Shown here: positions 38,401 to 52,062 of the stretch, one piece after another
Numbering within the stretch: the first letter of the stretch is position 1
Layout: every line of letters starts with the position of its first letter
Assembly: GCA_947095585.1 (NCBI GenBank)
Contig: OX352764.1
Span: 3,147,001-3,211,000, forward strand
Direction: 5' to 3'
DNA length: 64,000 nucleotides
From: Nephrocerus scutellatus
Taxonomy: Eukaryota > Arthropoda > Insecta > Diptera > Pipunculidae
Notes under the pieces: generated by a model
Databases searched by the model: none
Seen by the model: only the letters and a program-made list of their open reading frames with translations
What the model was told of the DNA's origin: nothing
Program-made: the position numbers and the translations under genes

Positions 38401-39299
38401 ATATATATTGTTCAAGATGATGTTAATAGTGAGGGAAATCAATTCCTACCAATGTATTTATTAGATAGTTAATATTATTATATCAAATCAATATAAATAA
38501 ATAAGAAGATATTAATAATACATGCTTTCAGTATTATAAGAGATGCGTTTATTTATTCACTTTGTCTATTATATATATTCCAAGACAGTCGTTCGTTAAG
38601 GAGCATACTCCCGTCGCGCGTCGGAGTTAAACGCACCATTTTTTTTTTTCATTTTCCGAAAGAAATGTCGTTTTTTACGCTCCGGTAATTCTCGGATATG
38701 AAAAAATATACAGAATGTTTTTGGCAGCTGTAGTTGTTTGTTGGTTTCCATAATAACAGAATAACATCAACGAATACGTTGACGCAACGGAAGCAATTGA
38801 TTCTATTGGCTGGGCCCTTAAGACATTCCATGCGGAAATTAGACACCGCAGAGAAATTGGTGAAAATATTAATGTAAAATTTGAATTTAAATCAATTGGT
38901 TGGTAAAAATTTTGAATAAAATAATTTTAATTTATTAATGCATTTTTTGGAAAATAAGAAAACTCGTGGCTTGTTGTTTGCTTATGACATTGACAGCGGT
39001 TGCTAAAATTCAATATGGATAACTTAAAGTATGAGAGAAATTAGCTAAACTCAGCTGCTATCCATTATAGTTGAAAGTGGAGCATTTAGAGGTAGCACTA
39101 AGCAGATGCAAAATCAATCTGAGTAAAGAGCGTGCTTTCAGATTGCTGCGGGCAGATTATCAAAAAAGTACGTGTTAGTACTCCCACCGATTAATGATAC
39201 TTCGAAAAATTGTGTCTAGGCTTATACACATTTTTTTGATGAAGCAATTCTGTAATATTCTTTTTAACAATGCCGATGATAATGAAAATAGCCTTTAAT
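38401..39299. other. intergenic with repeat pieces
   Basis: No gene. 38745-38822 is a right-end piece of inverted-repeat family D (CAACGGAAGCAATTGATTCT followed by ATTGGCTGGGCCCTTAAG). Confidence 0.45.
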
Positions 39300-39590
39300 A
39301 GAATTACAGAGCTCTCACAATTGAAAGCTTAAGACTTTAAAGATCGTATGGATTTTGGTTTTGACAAAACAAAGTTTGCTGGTTACGTTAGTAAAAATGT
39401 TAGGACATAAGGTAACAAACATTTAACTTGTTTTGAAGTCAAGAGACTCTCACACTTGAAAAGTTAATAATTGACACTTACAAGATTGTATGGATTTCAA
39501 ACATAATGAATAAATTTTTTTTGTCAAAGCCATAATCCATACAATCTTGTAAGTTTTCCAATGTGAGTCACAAGTCTAAATGGACATTTG
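39300..39590. repeat. inverted-repeat family G, rearranged copy
   Basis: Carries ACAGAGCTCTCACAATTGAA at the left and, at 39474-39556, a hairpin in which CTTACAAGATTGTATGGATT pairs with its reverse complement. The same two blocks occur together in the intact copy at 55750-55999. Confidence 0.65.
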
Positions 39591-40032
39591 GCAGCATGAG
39601 CACGCTTAGACGAATTTGCGAATAGACAGAAAGTGTATTGTGCGGTTATAACAGAGTTCAGCTCCGATTCGTTAAGTTATCGTTCACTTAAGCTTAAGTG
39701 TGTAAATTTGACATTTGCCTTTTAGATAGAAAAACAGAGACAATTCCTAATAGCGTGGCCACACAGGGACTGGAATGAAAGTCATGCCAATGAACGTTGT
39801 GACTACACGTAACGACGCATTTGTGTGTTTGTGTGTATGTTTGTCAACTTGTTGTTGTTTTGCTGTATAGAACGTTCATGCTTGCATTTTCGGTGGAGTC
39901 AAGGTCTCTCTTTCCAACTCACTAAAAACCTATCAGTTTCGCTGGACATGACTTCCATTCCCATGCCTTTGTGGCCACGCTCTAATGCAGGCAAAATTTA
40001 ATTTAAGCCATTTACTGTAATTTGGCAAACAT

Positions 40033-40311
40033 GGGGCCTATTTTATTAAACCCGAGCGAGTGTAGTTACCCGGAGTACACCGAGCGAATGTTGTATGGCG
40101 TAAAAATATTCGGTGTGTACACTGGGTAACTTTACTCGCTCTTACTCTGCTCTCTGAGTAAAAAAAAGGAATCTGTGTATACACCATGCCGTGGTATGTT
40201 CACAACAAAAAACACAGAGTACATAGTAAAATTACCCCGTTTGAATAAAAAACACACCGAGTAAATATTTGACATACACTGTTCGCTCCGGTTGAATAAA
40301 AATTCAGACCC
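40033..40311. repeat. inverted-repeat element family E, simple copy
   Basis: The left end GGGGCCTATTTTATTAAACC followed by CGAGCGAG is mirrored at the right by CGCTCCGGTTGAATAAAAAT and TCAGACCC. Inside is a hairpin (GTTACCCGGAGTACACCGAG against TCGGTGTGTACACTGGGTAA). Related to 21965-22330. Confidence 0.7.
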
Positions 40312-40642
40312 ATGGGCAAGCATTTTGTTGGCATTTGACACTACTCCGTTCACGCGAATGTCCATTATAATCAACCCTTTAAGTTTTTTATTTTTAGTTT
40401 TGTACACAACAACAAGCACTTGTGAACGACATAAGTTTAACTGTCAAATTTTGAGTTGCAATTTGAAACTTCAGACAAGTTTTCATATTTCATAGTGCAT
40501 TTGACATTAGAAAAAACAGAGAGGCAAAGGCTGGCCACGTTGTGTGTTCTGTGTGTTTAAAGTTATTGAACAATTCAATACAAACGTTTATTAAAGTGAA
40601 ATTCTTAAACCTTTCCATTGAATAATATTTAGCTAAGAAAAA

Positions 40643-42196
40643 ATGGTCCTCGATTTAGATCTTTTCCGAAGCGACAAGGGTGGAAATCCCCAAAAGATAA
40701 AGAAGAATCAAACCAACCGCTTCAAAGATGTTGGGCTCGTCGAAACTGTAATTGCTCAGGACACTGAGTGGAGACAGCGAAGGCACCGTGCTGACAATCT
40801 TAATAAAGTAAAAAATGTCTGCAGCAAGGAAATTGGTGAAAAAATGAAAAAGAAAGAAGCAGTGGGCGATGATTCAGAGGCTGTGCCAGATAACGTAATG
40901 GAAGATCTTTCACAAATCACTGCGGATATTTTGAAAGGCCTTACTGTTAATCAGATTAAGGTATGTTTCATAGTATATTGACAAAAATGCCACTAAGATT
41001 TCGTAATAAATTTGCAGAAAGTTCGTGTCCTTATTGATGAGGCGATGATTGATAATGAAAAGTGCCTTCAGGAAGCGGAATCGAAACGTAATTCGGCACT
41101 TAGAGAAGTAGGAAATCATCTGCATGAATCCGTTCCAATTAGTAATGACGAAGAAGAGAACAAAGTAGAGAGAACTTTTGGAGATTGCACAAAGCGTGGG
41201 AAATATTCTCACGTTGACCTCATTGTTATGATTGACGGAATGAATGCCGAGAAAGGAGCCGTCGTCTCCGGCGGACGTGGCTACTTTTTGACAGGTGCCG
41301 CCGTTTTCCTTGAACAGGCATTAATACAACATGCACTACACATTCTATATAAGAAAGATTATACTCCCTTGTACACACCATTTTTCATGCGCAAGGAGGT
41401 GATGCAAGAAGTTGCGCAACTTTCACAATTCGATGAAGAACTTTACAAGGTGGTTGGCAAGGGAAGCGAAAAATCTGAAGAGGCAGGAACAGATGAGAAG
41501 TATTTGATTGCCACCTCGGAGCAACCTATTGCCGCTTATCACCGTGATGAATGGCTGCCAGAGGCATCGCTGCCCATTAAGTATGCAGGTTTGTCTACGT
41601 GCTTCCGACAAGAAGTCGGTTCCCACGGCCGTGACACACGTGGTATCTTTCGTGTGCACCAATTTGAGAAGGTGGAACAATTTGTGCTTACCTCGCCACA
41701 TGATAATAAGTCATGGGAAATGATGGACGAGATGATTGGCAATGCCGAAGAATTTTGTCAGTCACTTGGCATACCATACAGAATTGTAAACATTGTTTCA
41801 GGTGCCCTCAACCATGCTGCTTCAAAAAAGCTCGATTTGGAAGCTTGGTTTGGCGGCAGTGGAGCGTTCCGGGAGCTGGTATCTTGTTCCAATTGCCTAG
41901 ACTATCAGGCACGTCGTCTGATGGTTCGCTTTGGACAGACCAAGAAAATGAATGCTGCTGTTGACTACGTTCACATGCTAAATGCCACAATGTGTGCTGC
42001 CACTCGTGTCATTTGTGCAATTCTTGAAACACATCAGACAGAAACTGGTGTGAAGGTACCAGAACCCCTCAAGAAATACATGCCTACAAAGTTCCAAGAT
42101 GAAATTCCATTTGTTAAACCAGCACCAATTGAAGTTGAGGTCACATCAAAGAAATCAAAGAAGCAAAAAAACGGATCTGCAAACGCCGCTGCATAA
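40643..42196 (+). CDS. SerRS: seryl-tRNA synthetase, cytosolic
   Basis: Two exons, 40643-40960 and 41018-42196, in phase 0, 498 residues; the fly enzyme is about this long. It charges tRNA-Ser (and tRNA-Sec) with serine in the cytosol. The N-terminus [16 protein letters not shown] is the conserved start of eukaryotic SerRS, followed by the long antiparallel coiled-coil arm that holds the tRNA's variable loop. Class II motifs: motif 2 in [20 protein letters not shown] and QFEKVEQF; the serine pocket block YLIATSEQP; motif 3 [18 protein letters not shown] with its Arg. The C-terminus is a Lys-rich tail ([15 protein letters not shown]) typical of animal enzymes. Confidence 0.96.
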
Positions 42197-43224
42197 GAGG
42201 AAGCATAGAACTCGCACATTATTACGCTTGATCAGAGCAATAACTTGGCATTTATATTTAAGTTTTCAATTTGCTTACAATTTACTTTTATTATATGAAA
42301 GTGAGAACCCAATTTGCTAAAATTTAGTGCGTTTCATTTTAATTTTCCAACACAATAAGATAATATATTAAATTATTTAACAAAAAATACTTGTGTAAGA
42401 AAAGAAATTAAGAGAATTTTAATCGCCATTTACGCTCTTTAATTTAGCTTTGTTTCGTACACTCCGAATCACTTGAGGCCACATTTTCTGCAACCGTTTT
42501 TCGAGATTTGTATCTCTTGGAAATTTGTTACCTCAAAATTTGTATTTCCTGTGACTTAAAATAAAAGAGGAAATTAGGAAAATGCATAGTAATTTCGCAA
42601 ATTCTTTTAATGAACTGCTAAAAAAGGGTATTTGCATTTGCCTTATATTTCCGTTCGTGTTCGCCAGAGAGCATGTCGCTTGACGCTTGCAGCAATGAAT
42701 AGAAATATGTTGTGTTCTCGTTCATTTTCTCATTTGGGAAGTATAAAAGTGGATTTAGATTATATCCGTCCGAGTAAAAATGAATGGGCCGACTATAGTT
42801 AAATTGAAGTTGTAGTTAGCCAGAAGAGATTGACAGTACGCGAATGTTATAGTTATTTTATAGTAATGGGAAATTTTATCTATAGCATTATGGTAACATT
42901 GAAAAGTATACTACTTCTCTCGTCTGTCTAACCACAATTTCTGTTTAACAGACGTTCTGCTCATTTTTTCTCGCACGACCCAAATGTATATCAACCATAA
43001 TGGATATGTTTATGACATAAAATAAGTGCGTTTTATAGTCTCGATTCGATCTCGATCGAGCAATTTATGATAAGTAAGTTGAAGCGGTTTGAAAAGAAGA
43101 TATCGAAATAGTTTACGACTCGCGGCGGAAATCATGAAATCATTTGGTGCTTGCCTCTAGCTCATACTGAAATCACATTCGTGCACGATTTTATAGAAAC
43201 AGCGTTTGATTTCATAGCATATGC

Positions 43225-43560
43225 TTTGTAGAGTTGCTGAATTCGTTTCGTCCGTTGCGGTGACGTATTTGTTGACGTTGCCGTATGTAACGCGAAGAGG
43301 TGAATACGTTGTCGCCGTAAACAAATGTGAAAATAAACTTGAAACTGCTGAAAGAACTGTCAAAGCATTTGCCGGAGAAAAAAGTTGAAACTTCGTCAAC
43401 TTTTGTGTCGCTTAAGTGCCTGTGGCACACTTCCCATAAGCGTGTATTTTTTCGATCTGTCGGTTGCATACGTCGCCGCAACGGATTCTTAAGAATTTAA
43501 ACTGCATATATTAATCAATCTGTCAGTTGCATACGTGGGCGCAACCGATTCTATGACTTG
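43225..43560. repeat. inverted-repeat family D, copy with doubled right end
   Basis: Shares with 21617-21951 the blocks TCCGTTGCGGTGACGTATT, AACTGTCAAAGCATTTGCCG and GTCGCCGCAACGGATTCT. The right terminal region occurs twice (near 43455-43492 and 43519-43562), separated by a short unrelated stretch. Confidence 0.7.
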
Positions 43561-44963
43561 GTCCCTTAGGGCAAAATTACCGCAAGTTAATAGGAGTAGT
43601 AAATTATGTGTATTGGTATGGTTGGTGACGCATGCATTTCATTTTGTATTGCTTTTTTTTACTCTCATTTGACAAGAGAACCGATTCGCTTGCAGGTAGA
43701 CGTCAAACGCTGTCAGTAAAAATGCACTCAACCAAATAAAGAAAAAAAAAACCCACACAACAATTAAATTATATGCTAGACTCATGCCAGTGCTAGATCA
43801 TTTGTTATTTGTGAAAATTGTACTGGAGTTGCCAATGCGGTTTACCTTCTTGCCAAAATAATTATTTCAACTTTTAAAGCAGGCATCCACCCATGCCATG
43901 CCATGGGTAGCAAATAGCAATAACACGTCAGTAGGTTTAACAAATCGGCAGGGTTTGCCACACATATTGCATGACGAGTATATACGACTATACGTAAATT
44001 TCAACCAATTTAATAAAACTATTTTCTTAATATTTTTATTTCAACAAATTTTTCATTTTTCATTTAATTTTCATACTCATGTATAGTAATAGTTAATTCA
44101 TATTTTTAACATAATGCAATGTATTTAAGCAATCGCATATGTGAATATATATATTATATCTAAATTAATAAATTTTACTTTAATTAGTTTTTACTAATAG
44201 TAATAAAAATAATAAATTTAATGTAATTATAAGTTAATGATAATTCAATGTACATGTGAGTGTTTTTTATGCTTTCTCTTATGATGTTTTCTGTTTTCGT
44301 AAATTGATTTCCAAAAAATTGCCAACTCTTAGCATTACTATATTATTTCACTCAATAATGCCAATTAAATGAATTCAATCAAAATAAATTATACGATAAC
44401 AAAAAGTACTAAAAAACATTAAATCATTTTTAAAGGAATGTTAACTTTGGTATCATTTTATTTTATTTACTTTCCATTGTCGAAAAACATTTTACACTTT
44501 CAACTTAAGCAATGTAAAAGCTAAAGAATTATTGAATTCACAAGAGTTCTGTTTTTTTTTAGTGAGTTAAGTGTTGTGAGTGTGTGTGTGAGATGCTTAC
44601 AACAATATTTCGTAACACTAAGTAGTAATTCATTTGAATGCGAATATTTTGTTGTCATTGCTAATATTTATGTATGTGATTTATATTTTCTGTACTAAAT
44701 GTGATAAATAGGCAGTACGTTTTTCTTTTGCATTTTTACATTTATTATGGTTGTAATGTTGCAAGAAGTACATATGTTTACGAGTAATTTGCATGCGGCA
44801 TTCGGTTTTGCTTTTGTGTATATAATGAAACGCTATTTTTTTCTCCAAATTATGTATGTACGGTATATCAGAGTGCAATTATATTTTATGTGAAAATCTA
44901 AATACTTCTAACGTCTCTCATTATTTAGTTATTGCACAAGTACACCAGGTAAATATGAAAGGG

Positions 44964-44982
44964 TGAGAGAGAGAGAGAGAGA
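44964..44982. repeat. (GA)n microsatellite
   Basis: Uninterrupted GA run. Confidence 0.85.
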
Positions 44983-45967
44983 TAAAAGGAAGCTGGGATC
45001 AACGATGACAAATCAAAAATAATAAAAAAAACTTCTTCCATTAAACAAATAAAACTTATAAATAAATTCATTGAAGGTATGTAGAAGAACTAATCATTTT
45101 CTATTGATTCTTCATTTAATTAAAAAAATTCACGTTTATGCATTTAATAAAACATTTTCTTTTTTATAAAGTTTCATCATAGATTATTAACAAAAAAAAC
45201 AGACAGAAAATATGTTATGCTATATTTTATATAGTTCTCTCTATACATATCTCAAATCGAATATATTCTTTGATTCTAATTAAATACATAGTCATAAATA
45301 TATAATACATATATCAATATATATATGCAGATGTTTATATCTCTTTAAATTATTAAAAACAGTGGCAAAATTATTTACAGATCAGATAAATATGTACTAC
45401 CGGTTTATCAGACAAGCTTTTCAGCCCAGAAAACTTATATAATATTCTGCTTCGGATATAGTTTATCAAATAAACAATCAATTTGAATTTAATCAATAAA
45501 GATATTAAATTTGTATTTAAAGGTCAAACACAATATAATAAGAAAAAATCAAAAATTTATTACATTTCTTTGATTGTTTTTGAAAAATGTGCAGACTCGT
45601 AGCACGTAGGCATTTGAAAAACATTTTTTCATGAAACGAAGCGACGGCAACGCTGGCTTGAATTGACATATTGAAAATTATGACAACTGACAAAGTTCAG
45701 ATTTGCATTTTGAGTTTGTTAAAAAATTTTGAATTCATCGGTTAAATTTGTAATTTCTTGCAGAATATTTTTACTTAAATTTTATATTTGGTGTTTTTGT
45801 GTGCATGTGTGTGTTTTTGAGTAAGAACTGATTTGTTGTGCCGCTAGTTGTGTTTCTTTATCCTCTTCTCTAAGTATTCTTTCTATATGTACACTCGACG
45901 CATATTGGGAGTTTGCGAAAAGTATTTTTGCAAATTTTTTCATCCCTTCACTTCCCAGTTCTGGTTT

Positions 45968-48900
45968 TTAAATTGGAGAAATTGAAAGTGGCGCCGTTGC
46001 CGTATCTGGCATATATTCTTTGAGGAGATCACGTAGCCGTAAGATCTCTTTTCCGGCAGCCGCCAAATCACCTTGTAGAGATAGTTCACGTTCGCGTAGA
46101 CGTTTAATGTCGCGCTGACAGGTCTGCAAGATGGAACATATATTGAATATTGAACTTTTAGATAAGCAGTCGATTTATTTCACTTACCACATTTTGTCGC
46201 AGTAAATCGAGTTTGTCACACTTCAGACGAGTAACTTCCTGGCGCAAATTGTCAATGATTACCACCGAATCATTGCTGGGCGACGTACCCATCACACCTT
46301 GCGATCCGTCAAGGCATAGAGAGCACGCTTTGGTTGTTGCCTCGGCGGATGACATCGATTCGAGGCCGGTGTCGCTGTCAATATATGCTGGGCCGCCGTC
46401 CAGATGGCCCATCATTGGATCCAAGTCGACACTATTCAAGCTGGAATCATCGCTAGTCTCTGACATAGTAGCGACACCACCACCCACAGCGCTGCTGCCA
46501 TTTTGCATTCCATTGCCGCTATTGCCATTCTGCAGATCTTTGACCGTCGAACCGACATTGTTGTTGTTATTGTTGTTGGTACCGCTCAGCGGACCACGCG
46601 ATGTGATGTCAGGTGATGAGGAGGTCGAATCGTTTGAGGACTTTTTCGATGATGACTTGGAATTTGTTCGACTGCATGCCTGGTGGAAGAAAAACCAAAA
46701 CACAAAGCAAAAAGGGATTAGATAATGACACATTTTTCTAGTCTTAATAACTAATTAAAATTACATAAATGTAGTTAGAAAAGTTTATTATTTAAAATCT
46801 ATAATAATTAATTATTTTTATTGGTTAATAATTACAGTCGATAATGTGAACAAGGCGCTAATTTGACACATTAACTATTTTATAATTTGTTTAAACTTTA
46901 ATATGAAGTTCAAGTTTTTAGTATCGGACCTGCAGAAACAACATAAAAAAAATAAGACCCCGAAACTAACGATATTGTTATGTACTATTTATAACATTAT
47001 ACAAAGGAAACACTTGGTTTAAGCCTAGCTGAACACAACCTAAATTCATCTGTCATATCAGAACTACAGATAATGCTGTCCAAGGAAAAAAAGAACTGAA
47101 CGACAATAAAAAAACATGGCCTAGTTTTAGCCTCTTGAATATTAAATGAAAATTTAATTATTATTAACTAAGGTATACGAGGTAACGAATCGTTTTTTGG
47201 TGAAAAAATGAAAAAAGTGCTTTTTAAGCAAAGTATAATAGATCACCAAAATGATTCAGTAGTTGGAATCCCTGTGTAATTTCAATTAAGGTCGGTCGTT
47301 ATTAGTTTAGTAGAAATTTGTATACGTCTTGCTCTTGAAACAGAAATGTGGTTTCAGCGGATGGGGCCAATAGAGAGCGAATAATTTCCAGGTATTCAGA
47401 AATTAATTGTCCAGCGCGTTCGGCCAATTTGACGGCACCCGATTATTTTCTTGTGATTTATTTCAAAGAGCGCGAATATGTGAGCAACCCCGGGGCAATC
47501 CTCGAACTCAAGGCCAACATTGTCGTAGAAATTCAATTTGAACGCTGCAGCAACAAACTTTGAAGGCTGTTATGGAAAAAATGCTCGGCATTTAAAAATA
47601 AATAACGTTATGAATTTATGTCGTTTTTTTTGTTTTAGAAATCTGCGATCGAGCGATTATGGAAAAAATGCTCGGCATTTAAAAATAAATAACGTTATGA
47701 ATTTATGTCGTTTTTTTTGTTTTAGAAATCTGCGATCGAGCTCAGATTTTGTTTTGATGCATGTGTTGTTGTTGTAGTTAATGATAAGAGGGGTAAATCT
47801 CCCAAAAAATACTAAGATCTGTTAGAGGAGAGATCCGGTCATTTCATGACATTGTTTTTCATACTAAGTTTAAAAAAATGTCCATTTTTATAAAAAAAAA
47901 AAAAACAAAAAGTTATTAAATTTTTAATCCCCAGGTGACTTTTAGCCCACCCTGTTTTTGTAATAAGTAATTGTGTAATTATATTAACGTTTACAAATAT
48001 TATTTTTTTATCTATTATTTACTATTTACATAAAATTGTTTAATATCTATCAACTTACGTTAAAATTAGGAGTCTCAGTTAGAGTGTTGTCCTTCTTCAA
48101 TGCCATTTGCTTGGTGTTAACGCAAAATTTGTCAACGTTCGTCAAGTGACCGGTGTCGACGCTCTGCGAGCGGACCCGTGAAATTAATGCCTTCTTGACT
48201 GTGTCAATAAAGCGTGTACCAGCATTGCTGTTGTCCGCCTTGGGTGTCTCTGGAGTAGGGCTGCTTGCGGCCATGCCAATTGATAAATCTGCTCCGAGAA
48301 AATCCCTTGTCTTCTCCTTGAGTTCCTCGACCAGATTAAGCAACAGCGAAGTTCTCGTTCGCAACTCCAACTTGGCAAACTTGTCTGCTTTGTAGCAAGC
48401 GTTCTCAGCATTGATCAATTTGGTTAGTACGAACTCCTTAAACTCCTGACCCTTGCGGAACACCGCCGGGCTTGGCAATGTCGGCCCGAAGAACGGCACA
48501 TCATCTCGTGCCGTTACACTTACTTTGTACCTTGTATTGGGTGTGTTCGGCTCCAGAGGCTGTACCACAATGAACGCATGCAAGAAATGACTTGCGATCA
48601 TATCCGGCGAGAAGGGGGTATTTGATTCTTGGAACACAATCGCCACAATGTCGTTGCCAATGTGTCGTTTGCGTTGCAATTGCTGTGGATCACCCTCAGT
48701 GTACGGCAACATTGTCGACACATGAAACATGATCTCACGTTCTTTGAAAATCTCATAAATTGCCGTGTCGCCAGTGTGACCATTTTGAATGTCCAAGCCA
48801 CCCCGGTAGCCTTTGTGGTCCTTCAGTTTGATGCGTTGACCTAACACTTCAAGGAATTCCTCGAAGGCCGGCGATGAGTTGTTGTTGCAGAACAACTCCT

Positions 48901-49744
48901 CCTCAGTGGTTTGGCCATATCTTTGGTAGAGAACTCCGAATTTAAAATTCGACACAAGAACATGCTCATCATAGACCGAGATCAGTTGGGACGCTTTCGA
49001 GCACAACACTGGCATAAAGTTGTCAACATTGATCTGTTCGTTGAGTATTCGAGCCATCTTAATTGGGCTGGGATTGGGTGCAAGACATGACATTGGAATA
49101 AGCTCATGCATTGTGCCCGTCCGCAATCGCAGTAGAATGCGCACATGCTCCTGGTTGGCGACATTTTCACTCTTAATTGATAGCAGCACTGGGCCCATCT
49201 GATCGTCGTGACCAACGAGATTCGAATGGTCTCGTCCTACATAAAATCGCCTGTAGCACTTGGCGGTGTCGTCCGTCTCGAACTTGGCCATCCAGGTAGT
49301 CTGTGGCAGAATTGGATTGCCCCGTGAATCGAACGAACAGTCATGATCGGTGCCATCCAACCAATAACCGCCATTGGTAGGCAAAATAATCATCGGGTAA
49401 GGACTGGGCTTAGCCAAGGCTTCCTCGAGCAGGCGTTGTGATGCTGGTATCGCCGAGACAATCGACGATTGCGAGGAGACCGATGATTGTGACGTATATT
49501 GATGGTGACCATTTGACAGCTGGAGCTGTTGATGCTGCGACGAGATGCCACCCAGTTGTGGTGATGCAGGTGTCGAGTTTGATTGTGTGGAGATGGAGTG
49601 TCGCAATGTAGATCGGCTGCCCGAGTGCTGAAGACTGCCGATGGCATTTTGTTGCTGCTGCTGGTGTTGGTTGTGTGGTGATGATGTCTCGTGGGGCGAA
49701 TGTGGGTTGGGTACTCGTTCGTCGCTGTTGCGAGGATGGTTTTG
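45968..49744 (-). CDS. Rapgap1: Rap GTPase-activating protein, C-terminal exons
   Basis: Three coding exons: 49744-48059, 46679-46188, 46123-45968, all phase 0, together 778 codons including the stop; N-terminal exons lie outside or were not recognised. Exon one opens with a Gln/His/Ser-rich linker, then [16 protein letters not shown] and the RapGAP domain: [40 protein letters not shown], and the catalytic GAP helix [15 protein letters not shown] with the Asn 'thumb' that replaces the arginine finger. Then come a Ser/Thr-rich phosphorylation-type tail and a final leucine-rich short coiled coil ([20 protein letters not shown]). Role: stimulates GTP hydrolysis by Rap1/Rap2, switching off Rap signalling. 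A mariner relic with a tandem duplication sits in the 1.4 kb intron between the first two of these exons. Confidence 0.92.
47300..47960 (+). mobile_element. mariner-type transposase relic in Rapgap1 intron
   Basis: Frames at 47345-47560 read EMWFQ, then [20 protein letters not shown] and [10 protein letters not shown], the last-Asp and C-terminal blocks of a mariner-like transposase; stops interrupt it. A terminal block AGCCCACCCTGTTTTTG near 47944 resembles the outer end of the element. The tandem duplication at 47571-47744 lies inside. Confidence 0.65.
47571..47744. repeat. 87 bp tandem duplication
   Basis: The unit starting TATGGAAAAAATGCTCGGCA occurs twice in a row (47571 and 47658) with the copies apparently identical, including a run of eight T's. 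Confidence 0.9.
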
Positions 49745-51839
49745 CTGGAAAATAGAAAAAATAAAGTTTTAGTCTGACTTGAAAATGCACACAGCAGTTC
49801 TTTGAATTGCACACAAAAGAAACATATTGGGCGGTTGGGAAAATTAAATGGAATAAAAGGTTCCACAATGGCAAGATTTTTTACACATGGGCCGCAGTCC
49901 CATCATAAAGGGACAAGGAGATTTGGGCGTTCTTTGAATGTTCGCTGAACGAGTCATAGAGAAAATTAATTTTTAGTGAACACATTCCGGATCCGGATAC
50001 GGCTCTGGTAGCGGCTGATAGCTTCTATCATTAAATATTTCTTGTTTACATACTACCATGCGCTAGTTGGGTCCACAATTTGCAAGTGGGAGTGCCATAG
50101 ATGGGCGGCCTTTGCATAAATGATAGATCAGCAGTTCTGACAGACAGCACTTTCTGCTTTGTGCACACAATGGCTCAATCCAAATATGGTTATCCTGCGC
50201 CTGCCACAATATTACGAGTGCTTAGACATTTGCATTTGCTAGCAAGCTAACTCAGCGAGCGCCGCTATTTACGAGTGATTCACGTCGTGAATAGAAAATT
50301 TAATAAAATTTTATAATTTATGTGCATGGATAGCAGAACGCCACGCACATACAACACCAACGCAACGCATATCCACACAAAAAGCGCGCGCAACACACGC
50401 AGAAATGCTTTGGCATCATGACGTTACTCGTTCGTTCACTGCATCTATGTGTGTTTAGGCTCTGGAGTTTTGTGAAAATACCTCCTCTTTCTCTTACCAG
50501 CCGTTGTTCGGCCGCCGCGTAACAATTTCTGCAACATGCATTGCGCTCCAACAGCACCAAAAAGGAAAAAATACGCAAATTTTACTAAACGTTCGGGACG
50601 AGTACAGCACAGGCAAGCGGTTAAGTAGTTCACACACAACATGTACGATTACGATGTACACACTCGTGTGAAGCTCGTTTACGAACAGCTAGAGTAGAAG
50701 ATGGCCAGAAATGACGCCTCAGCTGAAAAGTTTATGGAAATTTATATGCTGGATGTTTTTTTTTCGTAGTTCTTGTTTGTTTGGACCCGCTGACACCACA
50801 TACACATATCAGATTCAGTGTAGCATATCGCCGTGACAACAAAAGTTTTAAACAAATCTAGAGTATAACAGACTATGGCTACTAACAGGCTGTGTGGATG
50901 CTGAATCGCTGAATGGCTCAAAAGAGAACACCGAATTTTTGATTTTATACTCACACCCACACACACACAAAAACCTAATTAATAAGAGTTACAAGATTGC
51001 TTATGTGGGAAATCTTGTAAGTTTTAAGTATTAAGTTTTCCCATTACAGCGCCCTTATTTGTACATATGTAGTTTGAAAACGAAAACCAAAACAGCGAGA
51101 ATTTTACCTTAAACCACAAATGGAATACGCTTTTCGTTAGGTTTCATAAGGTCTTTTACCTCTCAAGTTCCACTACATATCGACTCGACGAAATGATCTT
51201 CATTTTTTTAAACTGACGTAAAAAGTGACTAAAGTACTACTAATAACGGACTCTTTTATGACTACAGCAGAAGAGCACTCAAAACAAACTCCAGATTGAA
51301 GGTCATTACTCGAGCATTTCTCTATTCTACACAGTCATTAAGACATAATAGCGACCATTAATAGCCGCGAGCTGAAATCTTATTATTTTTACAGACCGCT
51401 CACACTCGATCTTGTTTGTTGCTCTGACAGCAGTGACTCTGATAGACCCGTTAACTCAATTTCACACTTCATATGCAAATATAAATGCAAATTATGAAAA
51501 TATTATTCACTATTTGGCCATAATAGAGCGCAATTTTAACTACTTTGTCATGCGAGGAATGTCACATTCGTACACACATCATGTTATGTACTAGTATTTG
51601 GTCGGCGAAGGTCGTCATGATGGGAGGGACAAGTTATGTATTTATTTACATATGAACATACATTATATAAAAAAGACAAATTGCCTCCGTTTTTAAATAT
51701 TATTTAGCTGCGATAAAATCTACAACGAATCGAACGATGATGACCTTCGCGATGGCACTGAAAAATAGAAGAGAGAAAAGCAGAGTACGGCACTAGACTA
51801 GGAAGTGTAATATTCTAGAATCGAGTAATGTGACCGAAA
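49745..51839. other. upstream Rapgap1 intron or 5' region, no exon seen
   Basis: No coding exon supported. Several minus-strand open frames (for example 50318-50642) are short, Cys-rich by chance and lack domains. A fragment of inverted-repeat family G (TTACAAGATTG and its complement) is near 50988-51020. Confidence 0.4.
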
Positions 51840-52062
51840 TAAAAAGAAAACTTCAAACAAACAAATGTCAAAATAAGTTTCAAACTTTTGTGATGCAACT
51901 GTCAAAGCATTTGCCGTAGAGAAAAAATGAAAGTTGGTCAACTTTTTGCATCGCTTCCGTCACATGCTTTGTCTATGAGACACTTCCCATAAGAACGCGT
52001 GTATTTGTTCGATCTGTCTGTTGCATATGTCGCCGCAACGGATTGTATGTGTTGGGCCCTTG
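51840..52062. repeat. inverted-repeat family D, right half
   Basis: Contains AACTGTCAAAGCATTTGCCG, AAAGTTGGTCAACTTTTTGC, AGACACTTCCCATAAGAACG and ends GTCGCCGCAACGGATTGTAT followed by GTGTTGGGCCCTT. The left terminal repeat is missing. Confidence 0.7.

Larger units (their letters stand above)
42197..45967. other. 3.8 kb intergenic, AT-rich
   Basis: No supported gene between the convergent SerRS and Rapgap1 genes. It contains the family D repeat at 43225-43560, a (GA)n run and TA-rich stretches near 45290-45330. The 3' untranslated regions of both genes lie at the two ends. Confidence 0.45.

Noticed and set aside
50318..50642. Cys-rich minus-strand frames as possible Rapgap1 5' exon
   Set aside because: No similarity to RapGAP N-termini that I recognise and no splice pair in phase with 49744.
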